Shown here: piece after piece, positions 23,599 through 35,814 of the stretch
How positions within the stretch are numbered: position 1 is the stretch's first letter
Layout: every line of letters starts with the position of its first letter
Origin: Porodaedalea pini
Taxonomy: Eukaryota; Basidiomycota; Agaricomycetes; Hymenochaetales; Hymenochaetaceae
Direction: 5' to 3'
DNA: 64,000 bases
NCBI GenBank assembly: GCA_002794775.1
Contig: NBAY01000039.1
Coordinates: forward strand, 310,001-374,000
Program-made: the position numbers and the translations under genes
Notes under the pieces: model-generated
What the model saw: the letters and a program-made list of their open reading frames with translations, nothing else
Told to the model about the DNA's origin: nothing
Databases searched by the model: none

Positions 23599-23609
23599 AA
23601 AAGCAGAAC
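23599..23609 (+). other. Self-primer binding site of element A
   Basis: AAAAGCAGAAC begins one base after the 5' LTR and is perfectly complementary to 23387-23397 within the LTR. It takes the place of a tRNA primer-binding site, as known for Tf1/sushi-type self-primed elements. Element B has the same pair (plus-strand coordinates 37508-37518 and 37717-37727). Confidence 0.6.
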
Positions 23610-23975
23610 CCCACCCAGGCTCATCCCCAGCATACATCATTGCTATCAACTCACCTTCACTCAGTCTAGAGGAGTGCTCTCCTCAATGAACTTGATGTGT
23701 AAACCCCCTGTATGACAACTCTCAACCCTGCCTGGATGTTTTCAGATGTTTGTATATTATATAACATCTCCAACTGATCTTTCCTGACCCTGGCTCTCCA
23801 CCTGTCTCTTTGGTGGAGAACACACCTGACATGGATGTGGGTAACCAGATGAGTGCAGACATCGTCAACACTATCATTTGTTATCTTGTTCACTTCCTTT
23901 TGTCTTGTCATCAACTTCACTGATGAACCTATTCAATGTTAGCGTAATCTCACTTTGAATGAACAACTGATCCTG

Positions 23976-25426
23976 GTGTAGTGCCCAATTTGCACTTAGG
24001 CGTCAGCTGTCCCAGCATACCACCTGCTTTATTTATTATTATATACAGATACAAACCCCATAAACACGGTCAAGCACTTCATTTCATCACTATATATCTT
24101 ACACTTTGCATTTCACGTGCTCGAATGGTCACACTCGCCTATTCAAGCATCAATATACCTTTGAAGTTCTCATATTATCCCTTAGTAACCTCATAAATAC
24201 ATTTGAATACTTTCATACACCCATTCTAACACTCATACCACTTCCTATTCACACTCAAACACTTTGTTTCCTTTATATTCATCCCATATCCCACTATATA
24301 CATGCTCGAGGACTCTATCCACTTCATATTCACTCATTTGAACGTCTGTAGCACAGCTGGATCATGCGGTTGGGCTCAGGGAACACATTGGGTTCTAGCC
24401 TGGGTCGCCTGAACAGTCCCCGGGCCATCGACGTTCAATGTATCATGCTCAAATGACCAGATTCCATCGTTTGCCGTGTTCTCCATGTGGCTCGAGCATT
24501 ATTTATCATTGTCTATCACTCCCATGATGTGCATTCATCGCCATCATGCCCTTGGAGATGTTCAGGGGTGTTCGAACAGAGTTGTTCGGAGCACACATGA
24601 TAAGTTTCTTGGTTTCATTGGTCTTCTCGTTGATGTCGAACCATTATTCCCCTTCGAGTTCATGATTTATCATGTTCTTGAGTCATTCCATCCCTAACAT
24701 ATGACTATTCTGACTCGAACACGCACTGCACACACTTTCCTACCTCTGTATGTATGTTCAACTTCAGTACTGAGCTCGTTTCGCCTACAGTATAAATAGT
24801 GCACACCTTTGTACTCGTTCTGCAGAGGGAATACAGCCCCCAGTTCACTCCACAGTACACATTTCAAGTCTCATAAGCCATTCACACCTTCAGATCGCCT
24901 CTGCTCAGCTCTACCAAACTTCCTTAACTGCTCGAATAGCATGTTTGACTCATCACATACGCTCAAAATTGGAATTCCAAGGCTTTGAGCACCAGACACG
25001 CCCAACAGAGTATTGTACCAGCATATCCCCTTCACCCCGCACATTTGTGACCTACTAAGAAGCCATTCAAGCATATTGGAGTACGGACGAAGGCTCTCAA
25101 GCACATTCTCGAGTGCATTCGAATGCTCAACAAGCACCAACCGGAGATTCAAATCATCTGAGGCAGTTATATACAGCCCTGCACCTACCTCGACTTCAGA
25201 TTTCAACTGTTCAAGTCACAGGGTCTGCGTTAGGAGCTCAATTCTAATGAATTCGAGCACTTTGGCAAAGCCTCTGGACCAGTAGAGCCACTGTTTCGAA
25301 TGTTCAATCACTCTGTTTCTATTTGGTTGTCCTTCCTCAACTATCAAGCTACCGCAGTCTCCCTTGGGAAGAATATAGATTCACCCTCGAGTCGGCTGTT
25401 TGGTCTACAAAAGAGTCTGCATCGTG
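23976..25426. mobile_element. Insertion in the leader of element A
   Basis: The leaders of A and B align up to about 23975 (AACAACTGATCC) and resume near 25427 (CAAGATAGATCTCACC at about 25449). The ~1.45 kb between them is absent from B. It is non-coding, holds a TATA-like CAGTATAAATAG (about 24787) and many TCGA-containing motifs, and could be a solo LTR of another family. No clear target duplication was found; ends are approximate. Confidence 0.45.
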
Positions 25427-25497
25427 ATACCGGTACCCCCGCCATTGTAAACAAGATAGATCTCACCAAGGAACAATGACAGGCTCTCCCTGCATTA

Positions 25498-26850
25498 GTG
25501 CATTGGGATCCAGACCGACCAGGCTACATCATGACCAATAATAATGGGGTTACATACAACATCTGGTACAGCAATATCAGGAAAGCCTGGTATTCCACAA
25601 GTGAAGACAGAAAGAGATCCAGGTGGCCCCCAGCTCCACTGTCATCACCTGTGGCATTGACATCTACTATTTTTCTACTGCCGACTCCAGGACTGTACCA
25701 CGAGATCCATAGAGAACCATTGCCACCTACACCCCCTGAACCTTTGATGCCTACACCCGAACCAATGATGTCGACCAGCTTCAGCCAACAACAGCTGGAA
25801 CAGATCACAGCAATTGTTGCAGGCACCTTCACTCATCAAGTGGCTAACACCCTGGCTGGTCAAGGTGCCACCCCAACCCCCATTATCAATGTCACCCGAC
25901 CATGCAAATTTGCTGGTAGTGATGACTACCTGGACTTCAAGCATGAAGTCCTCCTCTTTGTCTCCATGAATCCAAGCAGGTATCCGACATTGGCAAGTAA
26001 AATCTACGTCACACTCTTGTACCTGAAGGGAGGAAATGCATTGACATGGGTGCAAAACTATGTCGAGAAGTTCACAACAAATGGCGCAGTGAATCTGATG
26101 GAGACCTGGATGAGGTTTCAGAAGTGTCTGGACATGTCATTTGACGATCCAAACCAAAAAGCGAAGGTGCTGGCGAAGATGTGTACGTTGACCCAGAAGG
26201 AACTCACGGTGGACGAGTTCTTTCAGAAATTCAATGTTCTGCACACAAAAGCAGGCATGATGGATGCCACACATGACTTTGACATCTGAATCCAGCTGCA
26301 GCAGGCATTAAACCTGGAAGTGGTATGAGGAGTCCTATGGTCATTGCCGGTCCCAAAGACATATGAGATGTGGAAGACAAAGGCCATAGAGATCAATTGT
26401 GTCAAGCAACAAGTGCACGACATCTAGAAGGGATGCTTCAACCATCCTCAGACAACCCTGCCTCTGTGTCAATAAGTTGTCCGACCACCCCTGGTCTGGC
26501 AACAGTCCAACACCCCCCACGTCGACAGGTGCAATGCAACTGGCATAACCTTCAGAGGCACTGGTCAACCGATGGACATCTTGATGAATGAGACACAATG
26601 ATGAGGAGTGTGCTGGATTTGTGAGGGCCAGGGACACTTCCAAGTGCAGTGTCCACAAGGGCCAAAGATCATGCAGTGGATGCTGCAAATGATGGAGCCA
26701 ATAGAGCTCTGTCTCTTCACTGACAAACTCAGCACAATGAAGGAGCCATCCTTCGAGGAAGCTGTAGACACTTGAAGGTCAACTGTGGAAGACTATGTGG
26801 AGAAAGACAATGACGAAGAGGTCATTGACTCACAGGATTTTGCAAGTGGT
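25498..26850 (+). pseudogene. Element A gag (capsid and CCHC knuckle)
   Basis: The frame 25498-26289 carries a retrotransposon gag-like region (LDFKHEVLLFVSMNPSRYPT, then TWVQNYVEKF and FQKCLDMSFDDP). It ends at a TGA. After frame changes the zinc knuckle CWICEGQGHFQVQC (C-x2-C-x4-H-x4-C) appears near 26612-26655. Gag packages the RNA and forms the particle. Element B carries the same gag in better continuity on the minus strand. Confidence 0.75.
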
Positions 26851-26990
26851 CAGGTGTAGCCACCAGGGTGACTGACTGAGAAGTTCAAGGGGTTTCAAGT
26901 TCAGACTCACTAAAATATAACCAACTACCTGTACAATATATAGATACAAATGGCATCAATGGTTTTTCCAATTATGAAACCCTGACCAGT

Positions 26991-27510
26991 GTGATTGAGG
27001 GCAACGAGAATGAAAAGTTATTCATGAGAGGAACTGGTGGACACCAGCTGGACATTCTCTTGACCATCAGACAAGGAGTGGTGGGTGAAGTAAGAGAGGT
27101 GGATGTGCATACACTCGTAGATTCAGGGTGTACTGGATTGTGTATTGACACAAGATTTGTCAAACAGTATGGGCTGGAGACAAAGTATTACATTTGTCCT
27201 CTTGCAGTGCTCAATGCTGACAGCACAAATAATGAGGCCAGCCTGATCAACGAGTACATTGACATCGAGTTGGTCATTGGACACTATAAGGAAAGGATGA
27301 TGCTTGCAGTGACATCACTTGCATCATCAAACATTTTCCTAGGCTATGACTGGCTTCGACATCACAATCCTGAAGTTGACTGGAAGTCCGGTTTGATTGA
27401 ATTCACCCGTTGCCTGACCAAATGTGTGATGAAGGAGAGTGAAGCAGAAGAGATGAGGAGGGTACAAGAAGTGCATCCTGGCCTGCATATCTCAATGACT
27501 ACACCGACAT
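26991..27510 (+). pseudogene. Element A aspartic protease
   Basis: The frame contains VDVHTLVDSGCTGLCID, the retropepsin active-site block (DSG), followed by the family pattern NIFLGYDWLRHHNPEVDW. The protease cleaves the polyprotein. The frame runs directly into the solo LTR at 27516, which separates it from RT. Confidence 0.8.
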
Positions 27511-27515
27511 CTTCT

Positions 27516-27956
27516 TGTCAGGACTCAAACTTTCCCTTTCTTTTATTTTCCTTTTATCATTTCTTTTCTTTTAAAAACACACCTTTTCATTATATTTAAC
27601 CTTCTTTCCCAATCATTTCCCACACTCCTTTCACATGACCTTCATTTGTTCCATTCTGCTCCCTTTATATAATCTTAGACAATTGGGCAACTGGTTCTCA
27701 TGAGGTGATCACTGTATATAAGGAAGAGGAATCGCATCCGAACACCTGTTCTGCTTTTCCTCTTACCTCCATGATGACCTAGGTGAGACCGCGTCCCCCT
27801 CCTGTAGTAGAGTACATTGTATTAATCCTCTTACCTCTGTGACAACCTAGCCTGAGCACAGCGTGTCCTGAGTCTCCACTCGAGTATAGCACGTCCCAGA
27901 CAACAGTCAGCCGAGGCCTGCCCAGTCCGAGTCACCTCCTGGACTCCCGCCTAACA
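27516..27956 (+). repeat. Solo LTR inside element A
   Basis: A 441-bp LTR of the same family (starts TGTCAGGACTC, ends CGCCTAACA) flanked by the 5-bp direct duplication CTTCT (27511-27515 and 27957-27961). No internal region accompanies it, so it is the product of LTR-LTR recombination after a separate insertion. It splits protease from RT; the coding sequence continues across when it and one CTTCT are removed. Confidence 0.85.
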
Positions 27957-27961
27957 CTTCT

Positions 27962-29522
27962 CAGAGAAAGGATTCGAGAAGCTACCAGAGCATTGCCCCT
28001 GGGACCACATCATTGACTTGAAGCCCAATTTCAAACCTAGTGACTGCAAGATCTACCTGCTCACACCAACCGATCAACAGTCGCTGAAGGACTTCCTTGA
28101 GGAGAATTTGAAGTTGGGCTGCATAAGAAAGTCGATCTTGCTGATGGCATTGCCCTTCTTCTTCATCAAGAAGGCCGACAAGTCCCTACGTGCGATCCAG
28201 GATTACCAAAAACTCAACGAGGGTACAATCAAGAATAAATATCCTCTCCCCCTCATCGACAAACTTGTCAACAAGGTCAAGAAGACAAAGTTCATCACCA
28301 AGCTTGACCTTCACTGGGGGTACTACAACATCCGGATCTGCGAAGGTGATGAGTGGAAAGTGGCTTTCCACACAAACATGGGCCTCTTTGAACCAATGGT
28401 GATGTTCTTCTGTCTTTGCAATGCACCGGTGACATTTCAGGCTTTTGTCAACCATATCTTCAAGGATCTGATCTACACAAACTTGATCATTGTCTATCTT
28501 GATGACATTCTGATCCTCTCTGAGACCATCGAGGAACACATCGAGACAATGAGATGGGTATTGCAGATCCTTCAAGAGAACGGCCTTTACCTAAAACTGG
28601 AGAAGTGCAAATTTGACATCAAGGTCGTGAAATACCTCGGCCACATCATCGGTAATGGCAAGCTTAAGGCTGACCCAGCAAAGACAGAAGTGATCACTAG
28701 CTGGCTCACTCCACGCAACCTGAAGGAACTTCAAAAGTTCCTCAGCATGGGCAACTGGCTAAGATGGTTTATCAAGGACTACAGCAAGGTGGTCCAACCA
28801 CTAACATCGCTGACAGGAAAAAAGGGCTGGGTATGGGAGACCAAACAGCAGGAAGTGTTTGAGGAGCTGAAGTGTTGCCTCAGCTCACCTCCAGTCCTGG
28901 TGATCACCAATGACAAGGGCCCTTTCCACATAGAGGTGGACTTGTCAAACTTTGTACTCAGAGGTGTGTTGTTACAGAAGCAGAAAGGCAAGTGGAGGGT
29001 CATCGCCTACAGGTCAGAAGCACTACTGCCTGCTGAGAAAAACTATGAGATCTACGACAAAGAGATGCTTGCAATTGTTTTGGCACTGAAGGAGTGGTGA
29101 CAATACCTCCTTGGCACCCACCACAAATTCAAGATCTGGTCCGACCATGCCAACCTCATGTACTTCAGGTCAGCACAGAAGCTGAGCTATCACCAAGCTC
29201 GCTGGTGGATGGAACTCAAGGAATTCGACTTCCACCTCGAACACAAGTTGGGGAAGACAATGGGCAAGGCAGACCTGCTGTCATGCAAGGTGGGCTACAA
29301 CGAGGGCAAGGGTGACAACAAAGGCATTGTGTTCATCAAGGAGAAGTGGTTGAATTGTGGGGTGGTGAGGACATTGTGTGATGAAGTGTTGGACCGAGTG
29401 GGTAAGGTGCAGAGGGTGCAGGATGAGTTGGAGAGGCCAATGGGACTAATTAACATTGATGGGCTATGGCAGATGAAAGGAAAAGTGTATGTTCTGTCGA
29501 CATTAAAAGAATCAGTGCTGTA
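27962..29522 (+). pseudogene. Element A reverse transcriptase and RNase H
   Basis: Frame 28018-29100 holds the RT fingers/palm (LRAIQDYQKLNEGTIKNKYP), FITKLDLHWGYYNIRI, and the catalytic IVYLDDILIL (YLDD), then the RNase H start (GPFHIEVDLSNFVLRGVLLQ) and YEIYDKEMLAIVLALKEW. A TGA at 29098 replaces the Arg codon that precedes QYLL in B. The frame resumes at 29158 with the rest of RNase H (KLSYHQARWWMEL). Copies the RNA into DNA. Confidence 0.85.
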
Positions 29523-30618
29523 AGAGTGCTACAACTCTGCCCTGGCAGGACATCCAGGAGCGTCGAAAATAGTGGAACTCGTATGTCATGACTTCTGGTG
29601 GGCCTCAATGTTCTCAGATGTAAGATTGTATGTCCGAGGCTACAATTGCTGCCAATGAACAAAGGCACTCAGGGCATTGAGGTTGAGACCACTTCACCCA
29701 AATGTGGTTCCAGAAGGTCCTTAGGAATTCATCACTGTCAATCTCATCAGAGAACTCTCGGATTCAAAGAGGCACAATGCCATTTGCGTCTTTGTGGATA
29801 GATTCTCAAAACAAATGTATGCAGTCCTGACAATGATGAAGCTATTGGTGGAAGGCATAATGCAGCTGTACTGAGATCATGTCTTTCATCTGCATGGTCT
29901 ACCCAAAAAGATCATCCATGACCAAGGCATACAATTTGATGCATCAATGATAAAGGAACTGTACAAGCTCCTGCACATCAAGGGTAACCTGTCAACAGCA
30001 TACCACCTGCAAATGGATGGTCAGATGCAGCGCATCAACCAAGAGCTCGAGCAGTACCTTCGACTCTTCATTGACCATCAGCAATCAAATTGGAAGGACT
30101 GGCCCCCACTGGTAAAATTTGTGTATAATAACTACAAACACTTCACCATGAAGATGTCTCTTTTCTATGTGAATACAGGATGTCACCCCATGAGCTTCGA
30201 CACAATGTGAACCTCCTCTGCCAACATGTCAGCAGAAGAATTTGCAAAGCACATCAAGGAGACTCATCGTGTTGTAAAGGAAAACCTCATCAAAGCAGCT
30301 GAGGACATGAAACGCTACCATGACCGAACAGCAGGGGCATCGGTGGAGTACAAGACTGGTGACAAGGTCTTCCTTGATGGGCAAAACATCAGCACAGACT
30401 TGCCCATGAAGAAACTCACTGACAAGTGGTATGGACCCTTCAAGATCCTCAACAAGGTAGGAGTGAGCACATACAAGCTCAAGCTCCTGAGGTGATGAAA
30501 GAAGGTCCACCTGGTCTTCAACAAAGCCTTACTGAAACCCACAGTTGAACCGTCCTTTGAGAGCCAGAAACAACTGCCACCACCACCACCCGACATCATC
30601 AACAACGAGGAGGAATAT
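29523..30618 (+). pseudogene. Element A integrase
   Basis: Broken integrase. The HHCC region (CYNSALAGHPGASK..) begins just after the stop at 29521-29523. The core shows FVDRFSKQMYAVL, IIHDQGIQFDASM (second Asp), and DGQMQRINQELEQYLRL (catalytic Glu). The frame 30226-30495 has the C-terminal GPY/F-like module (DKWYGPFKILNKVG). The reading frame runs to GAGGAATAT at 30618, where element B is inserted. The chromodomain continues at 37950. Confidence 0.75.
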
Positions 30619-31043
30619 TGTTAGGCAGGAATCCAGGAGATGACTCAGACTGGGCAGGCCTCGGCTGACTGTAGTCTGGGATGTGCTATACTCGAGCGGG
30701 GACTCAGGACACGCTATACTCAGGCTAGGTTGTCACGGAGGTAAGAGGATTAATACAAGTCTAAACTAATACAAGGAGGATGAGTCTCACCTAGGTTGTC
30801 GTGGAGGTAAGAGGAAAAGCAGAACAAGGAGTTCATGCGATTCCTGAGACCTTATATAGCAGTGACCATGGGACTATATTATCTAAAGTTACATAGATGA
30901 ATGGAATGGAACAAATGAAAGTCATGTGGAGGGAGTGTGGGAAATGATTGAAAAGACGATTAAATATAATGAAAAGGAGCAGTTAAAAGAAAAGAAATGG
31001 TAAAAGGAAAGTAAAAGAAAAGGTGAAAGTTTAAGTCCTAACA
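30619..31043 (-). repeat. 3' LTR of element B
   Basis: 425-bp LTR (plus-strand reading TGTTAGGCAGG ... CCTAACA), the downstream LTR for the minus-strand element. It is followed on the plus strand by the polypurine tract complement TTACCCCCCC. Differences from the partner at 37520-37944 are transitions, mostly within CG/TG/CA dinucleotides. Confidence 0.85.
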
Positions 31044-31049
31044 TTACCC

Positions 31050-31436
31050 CCCCTTCAAGGTTGGGTGTCCCGACCAACCAAGATCATGGTCGTCTGGTTC
31101 GGTGTCGACGAAGAGTGGACGGAGTCATTGGCGAGGAATGTCGAGCCTTCAAGGAGTGCCAGGGTGTTTTTGATAGAATTCAGCGATCGCCCCCTTTGCG
31201 TTCTTGCTGAAATCCGTCTCAGGCTGCCAAGTCAGTTCGTTGTATCTGACCCACTTGACAAGGTACTGTAGTTTTCCTTGATGTAGACGTGAGTCAATGA
31301 CTTCTTCGACTTCATATTCCTCCTCATTGTCGACAATCTCTGGTGGTGGCAGTGGCTGCTGCTTCTGGCCTTCGAAGGACAGTTCAATAGCAGGTTTTAA
31401 CAGGGCTTCATTGAAGACGGAGTGGATTTTCTTCCA
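31050..31436 (-). pseudogene. Element B chromodomain tail
   Basis: Minus-strand sequence between the LTR and 31.33 kb encodes a chromodomain like that of A (EVEEVIDSRLHQGKLQYLVK, then a W-Q-P-E-T block), ending with a stop within the tail. Chromodomains at the integrase C-terminus direct integration to particular chromatin. Confidence 0.65.
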
Positions 31437-32534
31437 TCACTTGGGGAGTTTGAGCTTGTACACGCTTGCGCCCACCTCGTCGATGATTTCGAAGGGTCCA
31501 TACCACTTGTCTGCTAGCTTCTTTGTTGGTGCATCTGTGCTAATGTTCCAACCATCGAGGAAGACCTTGTCACTGGGCTGGTACTCCACCGACGTCCCTG
31601 CTGTTCGGTCATGATAGTGTTTCATGTCCTCAGCTGCCTTGATTAGGTTGTCTTTCACGACATGATGAGTCTCCTTGATGTGTTTTGCAAATTCTTCTGC
31701 CAACATGTTGGCAGAGGAGGTTCACATCGTGTTGAAGCTTAGAGGGTGATGTCCTGTATTTGCATAGAAGGGGGACATTTTTGTCGCCAAGTGTTTGCAG
31801 TTGTTGTATGCGAACTCTGCGAGGGGGAGCCAGTCCTTCCAGTCCGATTGTCGATGGTTAACGAAGAGTCTAAGGTATTGTTTGAGCTCTTGGTTAACAT
31901 GCTCTGTCTGACCGTCTGTCTGTGGGTGATATGCTGTTGATGGGTTGCCTTCGATGTGCAGGAGTTTGTATAGCTCCTTCATCATCGACACGTCGAACTG
32001 CATGCCACAGTCATGGATAATCTTCTTCGGTAGGCCATGGAGGCAGAAGATGTGGTTGTGGTACAACTGAGCCATACCTTCCGCTGACAGCTTTGTTGTC
32101 ATCAGGATCACATGCATCTGCTTCGAGAATCTATCCACAAAGACGCAGATTGCATTATGTCCCTTCGAGTCTGGAAGCTCTCCAATGAGATCGACTGTAA
32201 CAATTTCCCAAGGACCTTCAGGGATTGCGTTCAGGTGAAGTGGCCTTGACCTCGACACCCTCAGAGCCTTTGTTTGCTGACAATGATCACACCCTCAGAC
32301 ATACGCTCGGACGTTGGAGAACATCGACGCCCACCAGAAGTCTTGATGGACAAGCTCCACCATTTTCGACGCTCCTGGATGCCCAGCCAGTACTGAGTCG
32401 TGACACTCCTGTAACACAGATTCCTTTATCATCAATGGGATGTATACCTTGCCCTTCATCCACCATAACCCGTTGACCTCCGTCATCCCTGTTGGCCTCT
32501 CTGACTCATTCTGCGCCCTCTGTGCCTCACCCAC
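31437..32534 (-). pseudogene. Element B integrase
   Basis: Three minus-strand frames: 32295-32534 with the HHCC N-terminus (CHDSVLAGHPGASKMVELVH); 31722-32258 with the catalytic core (TVDLIGELPDSKGHNAICVF, IIHDCGMQFD, DGQTEHVNQELKQYLRL); and 31437-31706 with the GPY/F module (DKWYGPFEIIDEVG). The D-D-E residues appear kept, but a stop lies between the first two frames. Confidence 0.8.
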
Positions 32535-32978
32535 TCATTCCAACACCTCGTCACGCGATGTCCTCACCACCCCATGATTCAGCCACTTCTCCTTGATGAA
32601 CACGATGCCATCATTGTCATCTTTGCCCTCATCATAGCCAGCCTTGCGCGACAGCAGGTCCGCCTTGCCCATCGTCTTCCCCAACTTGTGCTCAAGGTGG
32701 AAGTCAAATTCCTCAAGCTCTGTCCACCAGCAAGCTTGGTGATAGCTCAGCTTCTGCGCCAACCTGAAGTAGGTGAGATTGGCGTGGTCGGACCAGATCT
32801 CAATCTTGTGATGGGCACTGAGAAGGTACTGTCTCCATTCCTTGAGTGCCAAAACGATTGTGAGCATCTCCTTGTCATAGATCTCGTAGTTTTGTTCCAT
32901 CAGCAGGAGCACTTCTGACCTGTAGGTGACTACCCTCCACTTGCCTTCCTGCTTCTGCAACAACACGCCTCCAAGCAC
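32535..32978 (-). pseudogene. Element B RNase H
   Basis: Minus-strand frame with GVLLQKQEGKWRVVTYRSE, YEIYDKEMLTIVLALKEWRQ and FHLEHKLGKTMGKADLLSRK, the RNase H part of pol. Its upstream end meets the insertion at 32979, which cuts it from RT. Confidence 0.8.
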
Positions 32979-34061
32979 TGTAACACCAACCGGTTCGTTA
33001 GGCACAGAACGAGCGGAATGCACGCGATGTACGTCACAAAGTCGAAGAGCCTTGACTCGGCAATCGAGCGAAGCGGTACACCTGGATCGGCGGAGATTAC
33101 CCAAACACGGAATGCACAAAATGACCAGATCGCACGCATCAGCTACTCGGACCGACCCCGGTGCACTTATCTGTGCACATGTCCTCTCGACCCTGCCAAA
33201 GGTTCGTTCATTTGCCTTTGTCTAATGAACATGCGCCAGCCCGGCATTGGTCATTCCGGCTCTGTACAAAGGATCCTGAAGCTCACTGATGCTATGCCAA
33301 GTCAACACATGCCGTCCCCACCTTTCAGTAGTTCGGATTGTGGAGCTGCTCAAAGGAACACTCAGGAGGCTCAGTGGTAGGACAATAGAGGACTCGTCTT
33401 ATTTTATTTCACCTTTCATGTTTACGCAGGACACTTGTTTAGTATTTATAGAGCACCGAATGTTGTAGATAGAACAGCAATTCCACCCCCGAGTTTCGAC
33501 GCCTAACTTTGTGTGATATCTCTCAGGACGGTCTCTAGGTACTCCTCAGAGCCTTAGTGACTCAAATTGCTCACCTCGACTTCATTTTATTCACATTGCG
33601 CTCGTTGCGCTCGTTCCGTCCATTCCGTCTTCACCTCGTTCCGCTTCATTCTCGTTACCTCAACTTTGCTCCCTCTCATCTCTTATCTTCTGATTTAAGT
33701 CCTGTATCTCGCCCCGCTCTCTGGTACTCCAGATGACATCTGTTGAGCACAGGGACTAGCCATCCATCCCGAGGACAATCCTGCTCTGAGAAATCGCACT
33801 AGTATTAGCACGTCTCCGTGTCTTCCAACACAGCCACCGATGATCCCCCACACATCTCGAGTGCTACGCTTCGAACACTTCCCTACTAGTATGCTTCGCC
33901 GATTCCGTTGCCCCTGACACACCAGAACGCATGCAACCTGAACCCTGCGATCCGGAACCCATGGAACTTGACCAGAACAAGGGTATTGACCCACTAGACA
34001 CATCTTCCTCGAACTCATTCATCTGATTCCCATTCACTAACAACCAGAACTCAGTATTATC
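32979..34061. mobile_element. Insertion in element B, possible solo LTR
   Basis: About 1.08 kb, non-coding, starting TGTAACACC and ending TATTATCA on the plus strand. It is flanked by AGCAC (32974-32978) and AGCGC (near 34061), a likely 5-bp duplication differing by one transition. It interrupts B's pol between RT and RNase H. A TATA-like TATTTATAG near 33441 and the TG...CA ends suggest a solo LTR of another family. Confidence 0.55.
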
Positions 34062-35230
34062 AGCGCAAAGTTTGATGAGTCCGCTTCGATGCAGAAAGGG
34101 CCCTCATTGTTCGCGATGGCCAGGACTGGAGGTGAGCAGAGATGTTATCTCAACTCCTTGAATGCCTCTTGCTGTTCAGTCTCCCATACCCAGTCCTTCT
34201 TGCCTGTTAGCGACGTCAGTGGATGGACCACCTTGCTGTAGTCCTTGATGAACCGTCGCAGCCAGTTGCCCATGCCGAGGAATTGTTGCAGCTGTTTGAG
34301 GTTTCACGGGACTGGCCAGTCTGCGATTGCTTCCGTCTTCGCTGGGTCCGCCCTGATCTTGCCATTACCGACGATGTGGCCAAGGTACTTTATGACTTTG
34401 GCATCAAACTCGCACTTTTTGGGCTTCAGGTATAGACTGTTTTCTCGCAGGATCTGAAGTATGCATCTTGATGTCTCGATATGTTCCTCGAGAGTTTGTG
34501 AGAGAATCAGTATATCGTTGAGATAGACGATGATCAAGTTATCGTAGATCAATCCCTTGAAGATGTGGTTGACAAAAGCCTGGAATGTCACCAGTGCGTT
34601 GCAAAGGCCAAAGAACATGACCATCGGTTCGAAAAGACCCATGTTCATGTGGAACGCTGCCTTCCATTCATCACCTTCTCAGATCCAGACATTGTAGTAT
34701 CCCCAGTGAAGATCAAGTTTGGTGATGAACTTCACCTTCTTGACCTTGTCGACCAGTTCATCGATGAGGGGGAGAGGATACTTGTTCTTGATTGTGCCGT
34801 CGTTGAGTTTACGGTAGTCCTGGATTGGGTGTAACAATTTGTCGGCCTTCTTAATGAAAAAGAAGGGCGATGCCATTGGAGAGATCAACTTTTGTATGTG
34901 GCCCGACTTCAGGTTCTCTTTGAGGAAGTCCTTCAGCGACTACTGTTCCATCGGTGTCAGTGGATAGATCTTGCAGTCGCTAGGCTTGAAGTCGGGTTTT
35001 AAGTCAATGAAGTGATCCCAGGGGTGATGTTCCAGTAGCTTTTCGAAGCCTTTCTCACTGAAGACATTGGCAAAGTTGTTGAGGTATGCGGGCCAGGACG
35101 CCTTGTCCATTCGCACCTCTCTCACCCTCCTCATCTCCTCCACTATTTCCTTCTCGATCGTACACTCCTCCAGGCAATGGGTGAATTCAATTGAACCCAT
35201 CTTCCAGTCGACCTCTGGGTTGTGGTGTCA
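34062..35230 (-). pseudogene. Element B reverse transcriptase
   Basis: Minus-strand frames 34940-35200, 34679-34888 and 34304-34648 carry the RT of the same family (PIQDYRKLNDGTIKNKYPLP, FITKLDLHWGYYNVWI). The catalytic block reads IVYLNDILIL, where A has YLDD: an Asp to Asn change, which by itself would disable the enzyme. Stops separate the frames. Confidence 0.8.
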
Positions 35231-35233
35231 AAG

Positions 35234-35719
35234 CTAGTCGAAGCCAAGGAAGATGTTTGATGACGCTAGGGATGTTATGGCAAGGACAATCCTTTCCTTG
35301 TGGTGTCCAATCATCAGCTCGACATCGACATATTTCTCGATCAGACTGGCCTCGTTGTGTGTGCCATCCACATTGAGCACTGCAAGGGGTCTGATATAGC
35401 GCTTGGTCTCCAACCTGTATCGTTCAATGAACCTCATGTCAATGCATGATCCCGTACACCCAGAATCTACAAGGGCATGTGCATCCACCTCCCTTATCTC
35501 ACCCTCCACGTTACATCTGACGTTCAAGAGGAGGTCCAGCTGGCGTCCGCCAGTTCCCCTCATGAACATTTGCTCATACTCGCCATTCTCATTTACACCG
35601 GTGGGGACTTTGTAATTGGAAAAACCATCAATGTCATTCGCATCTACGTATTGTACAGACGGTTGGTTATATTTTAGCAGATCCAGATCCAAAGTCCCTT
35701 GTTCTTCTCGGTCAGTCAC
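35234..35719 (-). pseudogene. Element B aspartic protease
   Basis: Minus-strand frame with VDAHALVDSGCTGSCIDMRF (DSG active site) and SNIFLGFD at the end, collinear with A's protease. A stop follows where A continues with the DWLRHHNPEVDW block. Confidence 0.8.
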
Positions 35720-35814
35720 CCTGATGGCTACACCTGACCACTTGCAAAACCCTGTGAGTCGATGACCTCTTCGTCATCTCCTTCCTCCTCCACATAGTCC
35801 TCCACTGTCGACCT

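Noticed and set aside
28186..28575. 129-codon minus-strand frame
   Set aside because: Shadow of the element A reverse transcriptase.
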